Of a stretch of 64,000 nucleotides of DNA, positions 1 to 11,694 are shown in pieces. The translations under genes were made by a program, and so were the position numbers. The notes under the pieces were generated by a model. That model saw only the letters and a program-made list of their open reading frames with translations, did not search any database and was not told the origin of the DNA. Position 1 is the stretch's first letter. Every line of letters starts with the position of its first letter. Source of the stretch: Chlamydoabsidia padenii (lineage: Eukaryota > Mucoromycota > Mucoromycetes > Mucorales > Cunninghamellaceae); contig JAIWND010000043.1 in the NCBI GenBank assembly GCA_025330725.1, positions 124,001 to 188,000 on the forward strand, given 5' to 3'.

Positions 1-452
1 TAGGGATTTATAATGCGTTGATGGATGGGTATAATCGGACCGACCAAATTGATCAAGTACTTTATCTTTGGGATGTCATGGTTACCTCTGGATACGATAA
101 TATTACCATCTCTATTGTGTTGGATGCGTGTGGTCATCATGGTCAAGTCAAACGTGGTCATGCCATTTGGTCTTTTTTACAAAAGTCAACAACCATTAGA
201 CTCAGTACTAATAATTATAACTCGTATATTGAATTCTTATGTCGGGTGGGTGGGTCTTATGAACAACGATGGAACCAAGCTTATGACGTTGTCACTCTCA
301 ACATGTTACCAATATCAAATACAGTGCCTTTGCCAGATGACAAGACATTCAACACATTGTTTAGTTTTGCTCGAAAATATGGTTTGGATCGGAACAAGGG
401 CATTATGGACAAACTAGATACCTTACATTTAGAAATGAAACGTTTGAAATAG
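1..452 (+). CDS. PPR-repeat protein, C-terminal part (5' end outside window)
   Basis: The open frame runs in from the window edge (frame set at base 3) to a TAG at 450-452, about 149 residues. The first visible residues, GIYNALMDGYNR, followed by a helix-turn-helix ending in SGYDNITISIVLDACGHHG, match the 35-residue pentatricopeptide repeat pattern (Y-N-x-L-I-x-G-Y). At least two repeats can be seen, then a less regular helical tail ending EMKRLK. PPR proteins bind organellar RNA base by base and act in mitochondrial transcript processing, stability or translation, so a mitochondrial role is inferred. The start, targeting signal and most repeats lie upstream of the window, so the target RNA cannot be guessed. 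Family call is fairly firm; orthology is not assigned. Confidence 0.75.
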   Translation, partial: GIYNALMDGYNRTDQIDQVLYLWDVMVTSGYDNITISIVLDACGHHGQVKRGHAIWSFLQKSTTIRLSTNNYNSYIEFLCRVGGSYEQRWNQAYDVVTLNMLPISNTVPLPDDKTFNTLFSFARKYGLDRNKGIMDKLDTLHLEMKRLK

Positions 453-540
453 TCATCGTTTAATCCCCTCATTATTGTATATAAATAATCATTTGTCATC
501 TTCTTCTTTTTTTTTTTTTTTATGGCCACCATAGATCATA

Positions 541-2278
541 TTGGAATGAATCATGCAAAAAGCTTCGGGTACAGCAATTCAAACCCCGCTTCATTAAGGA
601 TTTGGGTCAGCATCAACCGGAATCATCGAATATGGTAACAGCTGCACTCTTTGCTTATTTATCAGGGATTTAGACGAGGGTATAGGAGGGAACAGAAATG
701 TGGTCAATGAAGAAAAAATGGAGTTCACACACATCTATCGGCATGGAACTCAGCTCCTTAAATGTGTCATAACTGGAAAGCCATAAAAATTTACTCCTAC
801 TCCCTCCCACCTACCAGACGACTCTGTAAGGACTGCAAAATGACAAGACCTATTGAATTGTTTGTTGGAAAGGATGACAAGACTTGCGAACAGTGTCGCT
901 TCCGTCAAACCTTCCTCCTTCCACCATGTTTGCGATTTCCGACATTGCATCACATTTTCTAGGTATCGACAAAGTAGGTGAACATGGTATTTGTCTTTCC
1001 ATCGACATCCACACGGATGAAACTCTGCACGCCCACAACAATGCGCAACTTGGACAACTCCTCATTGAAAAAGTCCAACACGTTGATGGGTACAAATTCT
1101 TTTGGAAGCACATTGGCACTCCTGAACTCGACTTTTGTAAAGGGCTTGAAGCGGTTTGCTCCCAAGATTCAGAAGATAAGGATATATTGTACACGATAAA
1201 TAACCTAGCTAATATCCCTTCCTTCTTTAATGAAAGCCTACCATCAAATGGATTAATCACTATTAACAAGACAGTACCAACGAATTCAGCTCTGCGATTG
1301 TAAAGGTAAGGTGTAGGCATACATCAACCGGTGATACAATTGGACCCATCTGAAAGTTATCCAGGGTACGTCTCCTCCCTTTGCCAGCAACTTTGGAAAC
1401 AACAATGATCCGAACCAACGCGATGCCAGCTAAAGTCAGATCCTTTCTTATCGAACATTCTAATATCAAGAACCTCAGCTGTTCTGGTATCTATGATGCC
1501 GTTGTCGAAAACTTCTGGATATGTGGTGAACCGTAGTCAAGCGCAAAATGCTTGGGCGCGCAGGGTTTATCACTGCATACAAGAAGGATGAAGATCAGGT
1601 GCAGTGGGCTTGTACTTAATTGGTAAGATCATACTACTACCCATCTATGTACTAATGATTTTGTCTTTGCTTTTTTTTTTTTTTTTTTGTATGTGCGTAG
1701 GGATGATACCATCTCTGTTGGCCCAGAACGAACAAATCGGCGTATGGATCTCCGCATACTATGTGTGCACGTGGAAGCATTCAATGATGTAGGAAATGGT
1801 GAATTTGCTCGATCAGTGCAAAAAGCCAAATATTTTCATGACAAAAGAAAGTTAGTGCTAAATGGTAAAGCCCAATATCATCGCCGCCGCCAAAAACAAG
1901 ACCTCGATTATGTTGCCGCTGGTGCAAGGTAAATTTGCAGAATACATGTATCTGGGATTGTTGATTTGTAACTCGCTTTATTTCTCCCATTCCTTCTTAG
2001 GTTATCAGGAAGAAATATTTTCCCTGCGTCTACACACAAACGGTTTGTATGTACTTAACTTTATGCATGCCTTTAGTATCCCGGTGAAGGCACCAACTTT
2101 TACAGACGACATGGACAAGCTGGTGATTTCTCTCTTCTCCTTGCGATCAACCTGTATAGAAACTCGTACCGCCTACATGGTTGCTATCAAGGACAATACG
2201 AAATCAATGACCGGCTTTACAAACAAGGCATCCGACAACAGCAATCAAAACAAAAAGAATTGGACGCGCCCTGTCTAG
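541..2278 (+). pseudogene. Decayed transposon-like gene with CxxC/CxxC zinc-binding motif
   Basis: No continuous gene, but protein-like stretches occur in successive plus frames. Around 822-900 there is RLCKDCKMTRPIELF followed by KTCEQCR, a CxxC...CxxC pair spaced like a small treble-clef zinc site. From 884 to 1303 an open frame contains GQLLIEKVQHVDGYKFFWK. Around 1540-1630 the motif AWARRVYHCIQEG is interrupted by frame changes, and 1990-2275 carries another protein-like frame (GYQEEIFSLRLHTNGLY). The order resembles large multicopy zinc-finger/DDE-type families in Mucoromycota and Glomeromycota that I associate with transposons; this is a recollection of family style, not a match. Multiple frame changes and stops mean it is not functional. 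Bases 600-675 also recur near 60.25 kb. Confidence 0.4.
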
Positions 2279-2280
2279 AG

Positions 2281-3409
2281 TCCTCCATCTGCCTCCTCTA
2301 CCTCCTCTTCGTCTATCAACACCACTGTCTCCAATACCCCTCTCATCACCAACTGTTATATAGTTTAGTTACTTACTGCTTCCCCTCACCTCACTTTGTA
2401 AATACTAGCTATATCCACATTTAATTATATATAATAAAGGCTTTTTTAAGTAATACTTGGTACCAACTATATGATGAATGGTCCACCATTCAGATGTACT
2501 GATTATCCTCTTTGATGACTGTCTTTATGGATATCCTATTTAGTGTAGTTTATCTTACCCCATCTAAATCATCTTTTTACACAACAACAACGACAAATTT
2601 ATTCAAGTACTTATCCGGTGGTGACAATTCTTGAAAAGAGAATATGGAGCACTACCTTCCCGAGAAGGAATCTAGTAAGTAATGTAGTTAGTTACTTGCC
2701 TGAACCCCATCCTATCCGTTCACGGGCATTTTCATTCTCCGACCAATCGCTGCAAAATTTAAAGTAATGCATAAATGCATGTGTCATGCATGGCTGATAG
2801 CCCTGTAGTGAAACGCCACCAAACTTAATTCGCCAACGCATTCTCAGGTAGAAATCAAGTCTTTCCATTATAAAAATCTTGTGTTTAGTAATCGGCGCTT
2901 GAATAATAATGAGAGTAATCTGTGCACTTACTATCTTGCCCATTTTTGGGTGTATGGTTTCAAAAAGACTCTCTGTATGGATCTACAAGGAGACAGTCAT
3001 TGAAAAAACAAAAAAACAAAAAGGAATGGAACAAAAACAAAAAAAAAACAAAAAACAAAAAGCTTTTATGCCAAGAGACTCCCAAAAGTGGTACAATTTG
3101 ACTATTTTAGTTTTTTCTCCCGGGATTATGTTCAGAATAAACATTGGGTATGTAGGTTGTTTTTTTTAAGTTAAATACCAGCAATGAACGTGTTTTCAAA
3201 CGGTAGTTATAATTTTAGTCCTCTTTTTCTTTCTCTTTCGTTTCTCTCTTTCGTTTCTCTCTTTCTCTCCTTGTCGCTCACTTTTTTTTTTTTTTTTCCT
3301 TCTTCTTCCTTTTGAGTCTTCCCCCCGTTCGGTGATGACTAATGATGCCATGTAAGATTCACCCGGGTTCCGAATCTATCGCTAACCTTTTTGTAGGTCT
3401 TTTCAATTA
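2281..3409. other. Intergenic region with fragment of dispersed repeat
   Basis: No gene seen. Bases about 2594-2770 are a diverged copy of 23080-23270: both read TTCAAGT-CTTAT, then GGTGGTGACAATTCT, then GGCATTTTCATTCTCCGA and AAATTTAAAG. The last 200 bases (about 3230-3300) are a CT-rich tract with TTTCTCTCTTTC repeats and a T run, typical of the leaders found here just upstream of start codons, and probably are the promoter and 5' UTR of the velvet gene. Confidence 0.5.
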
Positions 3410-4094
3410 ATGATTCGTCAGCAACCACTTCAATCCCGTGTATGTGGTGTGGGCGAAAAAGGTAATTAAAAAAATATAAACGTCCAAGAAGTAACCCCCT
3501 TCCAATACTCTTTTTTTTATTATTACTAGTGGATAGACGACCGATTGATCCTCCATTGATTGTTCAACTAGATATCATCCAACCATCATCCAGTAGGTAA
3601 AGGTCCTCTTTCTCTATACGAAATCAAACGATTTACATTATTTTAATAATAGGGTAGAAGAACAATGCATGACCCAATTATTCCTAACCGCTGTATTGGT
3701 TCCGGACGGCAAAAGGTTTTTAGATCTTTCACTTCATGCCCAGTTAACAGTTGGTCGCACAGTTTCATCACTCTATCACTTCAAAGATCTGGATGGTCAA
3801 GAGAAAAACTTTTTTGTCTTCTCTGATCTCTCTATTCGAATCGAAGGATCCTATCGATTTCAACTCTGTCTATTTCAAATCATGGGGTAAATATATATAC
3901 ATGAATATATGTGATATGTATATAAACGGCTGAGTCTCATTGATTATGTTTTGTTACCAGATCCTCGGTTTCGTTCCAACAGTCTATTTTGACGGATGAA
4001 TTCACGGTGTATTCAGCGAAAAAGGTAATGAACAACAATAACCTTCTTTTTTTATTTTTTTATTTTTATTTTTTTTGTAACTAACATCCTCTTT

Positions 4095-4126
<32 letters not shown>

Positions 4127-4469
4127 GTTCCCTGGGATGTTTGGTTCTTGTCCTTTGGCTCGATGTTTTGCTGATCAAGGATTAAAAATACGAATCAGGA
4201 ATCAATCGGGACCCCGACAACATAGGCGAAGGCACCTCACATCCAGTAGTATCACGACTGAAGACGACGATTCACCGCCACAACAAAAAAAGAAGAAACG
4301 AAAAAGTCATCACCATATCGACAGTTCTTCCTCATCTACTACTTCTTCCACGCCTTCTTCACCGACCATTATTAAATCACCTTTGCCATCCATTTCCACA
4401 TTCCCCCAAAATCGCCGATTACCTTCATTTAGTACCTTTTTACAAAACATGCATCCACCCCCTCCATAA
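3410..4469 (+). CDS. Velvet-domain transcriptional regulator
   Basis: Five exons join(3410-3461, 3530-3596, 3653-3886, 3961-4024, 4128-4469) give 252 residues. Velvet proteins are fungal NF-kappaB-fold DNA-binding regulators that link development, sporulation and secondary metabolism, and often act as homo- or heterodimers. Diagnostic motifs in order are RRPIDPPLIVQLDI near residue 20, the central ILTDEFTVYSAKKFPGM, and LARCFADQGLKIRIR, which together make one complete velvet domain of about 140 residues. The last 100 residues are low-complexity, with a KKKKRK run that may act as a nuclear signal and Ser/Pro-rich sequence. The start was chosen because it opens directly after a CT-rich leader and precedes the domain. 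The intron before exon 5 ends in an A run. Which velvet subfamily (VelB-, VosA- or VelC-like) cannot be settled from the motifs alone. Confidence 0.9.
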
Positions 4470-4584
4470 TTATATATATCATCATCATCATTTTCAATAA
4501 TAATAAAAAAAGACCATTTTGATTATACAAACAAGTTTATTTTATTTCTATTCTAGTTTTTTAAATTAACAAGTAAAGATTTTG

Positions 4585-4621
4585 GCGGCCTTTTCCGGTC
4601 GATTCGACCGGAAAAGGCCGC
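4585..4621. repeat. 37-bp perfect palindrome (18-bp arms, 1-nt centre)
   Basis: The left arm GCGGCCTTTTCCGGTCGA is followed by a single T and then by its exact reverse complement. It is far more GC-rich than the surrounding AT-rich intergenic DNA and lies about 115 bases after the velvet stop codon. Confidence 0.95.
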
Positions 4622-5379
4622 TACTTCTAATTAATTATTTAAATAAAAGCAACAATAAAATACACGATGTTTAAAAGCGGTTAAAAGAAATGATCAAAAA
4701 CAATCATATATAGGAAAAGAAATCAAACAGTCAGTTAGTACATGTCATCAGCCCCTTTTGTCAATGGAAATGATAAAAATTACCACCGAAGTGCAGTGAT
4801 GTTGGGGAAGCGGTTACCCCACGGAGAAAATTAAGCATATATAAGAAATGGACTGGGGATAGACAAAGGAGTGGTGACAAAGGAATGGAGAGAGACAGAG
4901 AGCGGATTCATACCAAGTGGCCAGCATTACTACATGAATTGTTTGATTGGATAACCGTTGCAGCCTGGCTGACCACATTGGTAGTGGCGGAAAGAAAGCG
5001 GAAAGAAGACAGAGGAGAGAGAGAGAGACAGAGAGGATTCATCCAACCATATTGGAAGGAGGGCGGAAAGAAGAAATAAGGATGAAGGAAAAAAAAAGGT
5101 GAAGAAAGTAGAGCCTTCTTATAGGATACAGGAAGGGATAAAAAGTTGTCAATCAGTGTTGGGGAAATGATAGCGTGTGAAGACTAATGGTGAACTGATC
5201 ATTCAACCAATGGATATGTATGTCTCAAAGATAGGAGGTGGTCAGTGGTGGGGAAATCGTACGATTTTTTGGGATTATGTCTAGATGTAGTCAATCAAAT
5301 CAATAAAAAGTAAGTGATACAAATAGATGGGGTCTTTGTTAGACGTCAAATGGTTATGGTATATATGTTAAAAGCCAAG

Positions 5380-5960
5380 CACCAAATCCCTTGTGTCAAT
5401 CTGTTTACCTGTCATGAAACCCACTTCATATTCAACTCCCGCTTGACCTTGATTCCTTACTAAGATTCTGGATGGGCTCTCGTCGCTCCATTATTAAAGG
5501 ATGCTAATGATTAAAGTGGTGATGTGAATACTATAATCCATTTCCAATATACTTTACCACAAAAATTCAAGCGCCAAGTTCCTTATGTCAGTCTGTCCAA
5601 GCTTGTAATGAGTTTTACCTGTCTTTACAAGAAAAAAGGACAACAGAAGCAAAAATCATTTTCACATCCCGCCAGTCCCTAGTCAGAGTAGGAAGGAGCT
5701 TTACCGCTCCGTTGTCAACGAATGCTAATGATTAAAGTGGCCATGTGGATACTATGAACCATTTCCAACATACTTTGCCACAAAGTCAAGTACCAAGGGT
5801 TTTGTGTTAGTGTGTTTAGGCTTGCAATGACTTTTACCTTTCCTTTGCGACGAAAGATTTTTTTTTTGTAGACAAAAGAAAGCCATTTTCAAACGCCGAT
5901 CACCAAATTCAATGCGCCTAGCAATTCCCGATTTGGGGGTATGATCATGGAGGGGAAGCA
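5380..5960. repeat. Dispersed repeat family with tandem duplication (~224-bp unit)
   Basis: The words GAATGCTAATGATTAAAGTGG (5722 onward) and GATGCTAATGATTAAAGTGG (about 5500) lie about 224 bases apart, each followed by TGTG-ATACTAT, CATTTCCAA-ATACTTT, CAAG-CCAAG and GCTTG-AATGA-TTTTACCT. A partial third copy starts near 5380. Related copies occur inverted at about 25850-26040 (CTTGCAATGACTTTTACCTG on the reverse strand), at about 35800-35860 (TTTCAAATCCCG part) and at 55170-55390. No coding potential is evident; the family resembles a non-autonomous element. Confidence 0.7.
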
Positions 5961-6622
5961 TTGTCGGTAGTTGTAGAGCCCAAATTTATATATGCAGTTT
6001 CTCTCCACCCAACTTCTCCCCATGCCCCCTCTTTGCGGGGCATTCACCCCCCAAAAAAGAAAGATTAAACCACTCTACTCTGTTTTGTGAAAGTCTCTCT
6101 CTACCCAGCTTCTCCGGCGCCCCCTCTTTGCGAGGGCACTTTATTCCAATTCTATTACTATCGGACACATTGTTGCGCAAAAAAGAGGTGTTTTAAAAAG
6201 CAGGATTACAAAGTTTTATGATCATAATGAAGTTTGAGATGTCCGTACGATTTGACGTTTAAAATCAACAGCAGGATTTTATTTACATAGAGGAGTGTTT
6301 CGTTGTACTGTAACTGCTCTATGTACTTTTATATTTGAAGTATTAGTTTGAATCAATAGCTATGATATGTCTAGGTATCATATCCCCTGCTTTCTTTGGC
6401 GTTTGGCCAAATGGTCGGCACCCTTCGAATGCTTCCTGCGGCGCAAATTTGTCGATACGTTTACGTTTAGGTGTAAGTTAATACAACTTTTTGATGAGGT
6501 CAGGCCACTCCAATCAGCGGACAACATCGACGTTTCAATTGTTTTTTTTATTATGACGGGGATTAAAAGATGTTGAGTTTGAGATAGTTCTATCATTTTT
6601 TATAAGAGAAGAAGATATAATA

Positions 6623-8735
6623 CTAGGTAAATGTACACAGGACAGCAAAATCATCTTTATGTGTATAAAGCCACACACACCGATGTTTCACTTCGATAAG
6701 TTTAATCACCGCCTGGCGTACCCGAATCAATGTATCGCGTTGATGACCCACATCGGCATGTTCCAGTAATTTCTTGAAGCCATCATCCAACCAAAAGGTA
6801 TATTCATTCATTCGTCGCACCACATCTTTAGGAAGATCACACGCAATTACTTGAGTCTCACCTTGAGTCAAACTTTCAATAATAGGTGACAATCGATGGA
6901 TGGCTTAAAAAGGAGGGTTAGCTGTGTCTTTTATAACCCCCCCTTTTTTTTTTTACCTTTATCAATGAGTACGGCTTTTCGTTTTTGCTTCATCTTGGTT
7001 CGTGCCTTGCCCCGTTCTTCCGCATAAACTACTTGGACATCCAGATCAGTGGGTTTCTTTTCCTGTTGATGATGTTGTTGTTCCCCTGGCTCCATATCCA
7101 AATGTATTTCATGACTGTTATTGTATCCATGGTCCACTCGTGCTTGTTCCACCATTTCGGATGCAAGCCATATATATAATTCGGAACGAGGGACTTCGGT
7201 TTCAGTTTTGCGTAACACGTCTTTCACCTTGACAGTTGTAGTATTGGTATCTAATGAGGTGGAGGAAGTAAGATGTTGATTTGATGATGATGATAGCAGT
7301 GATGATGATGATGATTTGTTGGTGCTATTGTTATTATTGTTATTATTGTTATTATTATTATTATTATTATTATTAGTGTTATTACTATGGTTGATATTTT
7401 TTCCACTTTTTTCATTGTTGTTGTTGCTTTTTTGCTGTTTTACAATCACCATCCAATTAATACTGGCCTTGCGACAATTGTTGGCAACTTCTTCAGGGGT
7501 AAGCATGGTATGATCGTCGTATTGGAACTCTGCCCGGATGCCATGGCTCCATAATTCCCGTACCACCTCCAATCGTTCTTGTAGAAGCACCTTGTTAAAG
7601 CTTGCTACGTAGACATCGCTCTAATCACCAATTGAAAAGCACAAGTTACTGTTATGTTTTCTATTGATATTTGTTTATCTTTATTTACCTTTTTGGGTGC
7701 CCATAAACCAAAACTTCGTAGTTTTTCATTCTTTGCCTTGACCATATATTTGATTTGTTCAGAATGATAGACGTCCAAATGACGGATCAGTTTTTGCATG
7801 GCAATGTTAACCCCAACCGCACGAAGTTTTCGATTAGCAACGGCGTTAGGATGAGCAAAGTGTTGGATCAGAATATCGTATCTATTGATCAAAGCAAAAC
7901 GGGATAATTGTCAGTTATATATATATATATAGAGTTTTGCTGATTATACTTACCTTCCACCGACGGCAAGTACATCCTTTTTTTTGTTTTCTCCAGAATC
8001 AGTAATGGCTTCAAATACTAATCCGCCGGTATAAAAATGATTATTGTACCTAAAAAAAGAAGATGGTGATGAGTTTTATAAAATATACGAGGGGGGAGTG
8101 TACTTACACAAGTAAAGGATGGAAGACCAATCGATGATGAATGCCGATACTTTTGGAGACAGACAGCAAGACCCGAAGTTCATTCACCAGTTCCCTTAAT
8201 CTTGACTTGTGATTCCCGATCAATAAACTATCAATCTTTTTACTAACCGTTTCCAAATCACCTACAAAAGATCATTTTTAGTACTCTCCCCATGTTTCCC
8301 TTCCCCCCTATTATTACCTTGTATATTAAACAGAGACAATTCATCAAGGACACTTCGTTGTAAATGGAATCGTAATTTGAGGACGTTGCGTACAGTGGAG
8401 AAGGATGTACCCCGGGCCAAACTCGAGAGAGCCACTAAAACACCTTTGCGATAATCAGTAGGAACACGACAATTATCCAAGATCAAATCAGTAATACTGG
8501 CATTATTGATCATGAAATGGAATCCACCACCCTTTTTATTATTATACGGAGGCAATTCTTCCAGGATTTCTTCCACTACTTTGAGTACTTCGGCATCAGG
8601 GACCATTGGGGCAGTATCTCGGTGCACAATATCAAAATCCGCCTCGAGTACTGCTTCAGGCTGTCCACCACTAGGATTTTCACTAGATATAATAAGAAAT
8701 AGAAATAGAAATAGAAATAGAAATAGAAATAGATT

Positions 8736-8777
<42 letters not shown>

Positions 8778-9563
8778 ATGTTTTTTCTTTCATACCGATA
8801 GACAGGTTCAAAAGTGAATCGTTTCAATTCAGGGAATCCTTTCTTTCGAGAGATGTATCTTGCAAAAGGGACAGTTTGGTCAAATGGCAATTGGTTGAGA
8901 GCACCTTGAGAATCCATCACATACACCGGACTTTTCCAATTCCATTCATACAAATCGTTCTTGGGAATGAGAAGAGGGACAGAGACATCAATGGCACCAT
9001 GTCTTCGGAATACCTTGGCCATCTGATCACGGATTCGATCATAAAATATATGAGAGAATGGGTCGAATTGATTATCCACTTGCTATATTATCATAAAGGT
9101 AAGAATCAGTCATGCATATATATATGTGTAAATAAAGAAAAAGACTTACCGATTGATAGTCATAAGTAAAGTCTTTATGTCGATCAGAGGATTGGGAAAA
9201 CATGGCAAACATCAACTTGTTGTAGTAAGGTGTGTTCGGATTGGCTACAAAAAGATCATTAATACCTCCACATTCTCGCCCATGCATGTCCTTTTCTTAC
9301 CAATAGTTCGTACACACTCCTTGATATATTCATCTTCCTATAATAAAAACATGAGAATCAGTCCATTAACATAGTTGACCCTTTTCTTTCTTTCTTACCA
9401 ATTTGGGAGGCAAGAGATCACTTCTTAGTAATTCAAAACTATTCGGCCGATCCTTGGGTTGTTGAGAGGTCAATAGCTTGATGATGGTTTTTTGATTCGT
9501 GTAAGTGTTTGGGAAATCATCTGGGAAGATCCCTGCCCGCAATTCATTCAATACCTATTCCAA

Positions 9564-9613
<50 letters not shown>

Positions 9614-11645
9614 AGAGAGAGAGATGTCTAGTTCCAACCAACCCTTTTCATTATATTGTTATTGTCAACTTACAATAGCGCGCTGCATACCAGTGGATAC
9701 AGGATAACACATTTCAAAAAAGATGACACCCAAAGAAAACATGTCCACCTTTTGATTATATCGCATCCCAGACGTCGCCCCCGTGGTTGGATCCGGAAGC
9801 ACTTCAGGGGAGACATAAAAAGTAGTGCCTACCCCCGTTGTCATGCTTTCATCCATACCAAGACTGGTTGCCGAGTAACCGGTATAACTACTGCCACCCA
9901 TCGTATCGCCCGTTGTCAATGATTGATGATGATCCCAATGACCTGTCGTTGCCATAAAAGCCTGTTGTTGTTGTTGTCCATTAGAAGATCGGATGAATGC
10001 ATTGACGACATCTACCAGTGCTTGATTTGTCGTAGCCAATCCAAAATCACCGATCTTGACATCATTATTGGAATCCAAAAAGATATTTGAAGGTTTCAAA
10101 TCCCGATGGATCATGCCTTGAGAGTGAATATGGACCAACCCTTCGAGGATTTGCCGAAACAGTCGCCAGACTTCTTGTTCATCCACTTTTTCATCAATAA
10201 TATCACGCAAGGTCTTCTTTTCACAATATTCCATTTGGATATACAATACCCGAGTTGATTGAGGTCGGTGGTCCTTTTTATTGTTCCGTAATCGTTCCAA
10301 TACTTGTTTCGCCAGTTTCTGGGATTTCTTCTTGTTGGTTGATGATGATGATGACTTTTTGCTGCTGCTGGTATTAATGTTGCTTTCAGCGGCAAATGAG
10401 ATGAAATTACCAGATCTATCATTATCCGTATCCGTTCTATCGGTATAATCGTCGCTATCCGTTTCGTCGTCGTCGTCGTGATCCACTTCAAAATGAATGG
10501 CAGAGTAGCTTTTGCTTTTGGATCGATCCATCGAGATAAAGTCGTATCGTTTCTGCAAGACGCTGACGTCCCCATCATCAAATTCATCATCCGAGTGATC
10601 GTCCGTATAGTCGTCTTCCGAGTCCTCCTCAGAGTCGTCATCGTCACTGTCTTTCCAAGTAGATCCATCTTCATCTTCAAACCAGGTAGCATAATACCGG
10701 ACAACATATTGATGGTGTAAACTAGACAATGTTTGGACTTCACGGAGAATCTTACGTACACCTTCACTGTCACGAGGATCCAGGCGGATTTTCTTGATTG
10801 CATAAAGTCGTCCATCCAATCGATTACGTGATTTGACCACCTCACCAAAACCACCTTTACCCAAAAATTCAATTTCTTCAAAATCAGTCTTGTATCGAGA
10901 AGCACTAACCAATGTACCCGTAGAAGCTGGTGAGGGACCTTCAGCAGCTGGAGGATGATAGGTGGTAGGAGCCAAGGAAGGTTGTTCATAACCAACTAAT
11001 AGAGAGGTCGGATCTTCTTTGTTGTTATTGTTGTTGGTAGTAGTCAATCGAGATAAGAGCATATCATCGCCCATGGGACTGACCGCGGATAATGTCGTAT
11101 GAGTGGTATTGGTGGAAGAAGAGTTACGGGATTCATCACCACTGTTGATTCGATGCCCATCCGTACCAAAGAATGGATCGTTCAATAATTCAATGGCAGT
11201 AGGTCTTTTCTTGGGATCTTGTTCAAGCATACGTTTGGCAAATTGGATGGCCATGGGTGACAGTTCGTTGCATACCGATCGGAAAAAGGCGTCATAACCA
11301 CCGAATTCTTTGGTAAGATCCACGCCCCATAGCATTTCCAGAAAAGTGATTCCAAGGCACCAAATGTCGTTTTTACGACCGTACACACCAGGTCGTTCAC
11401 GCAGTTCGGGCGATATCCATAATGGTGAGAGAGATGTTGTGTTGGAGATAGAGTCATTGGTGAATGAGTTGGATTTGTTTAGATCTATAATCAAAAGAAG
11501 ATGACGATGAGTGAGCTGGTTTCCATTGCCTATTGTTATTCTTTTTTTTTTTTTTACCTTGGAGACGTTTTGCATAGCTTATATCAGCAAGTTTCACCGA
11601 TTGTTGCTTGGTGCAAAAAACATTACTTGTATTGATGCCTACATA

Positions 11646-11694
<49 letters not shown>

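Larger units (their letters stand above)
4470..6622. other. Gene-free, repeat-rich interval
   Basis: No credible gene. It holds a 37-bp palindrome (4585-4621), a purine-rich GAGA tract (about 4880-5060), copies of a dispersed repeat including a tandem duplication (5380-5960), and a duplicated GC-richer motif (5998-6140) in which TCTCTC-ACCCA-CTTCTCC and GCCCCCTCTTTGCG occur twice about 95 bases apart. Open frames here are short and show no domain. Confidence 0.5.

Noticed and set aside
4885..5079. 64-codon frame in GAGA-rich DNA
   Set aside because: Arg/Glu-rich translation of simple purine repeats.
10111..10995. 294-codon minus-strand frame inside gcn2
   Set aside because: It is a shifted-frame shadow of the kinase exon; residue composition is low-complexity.
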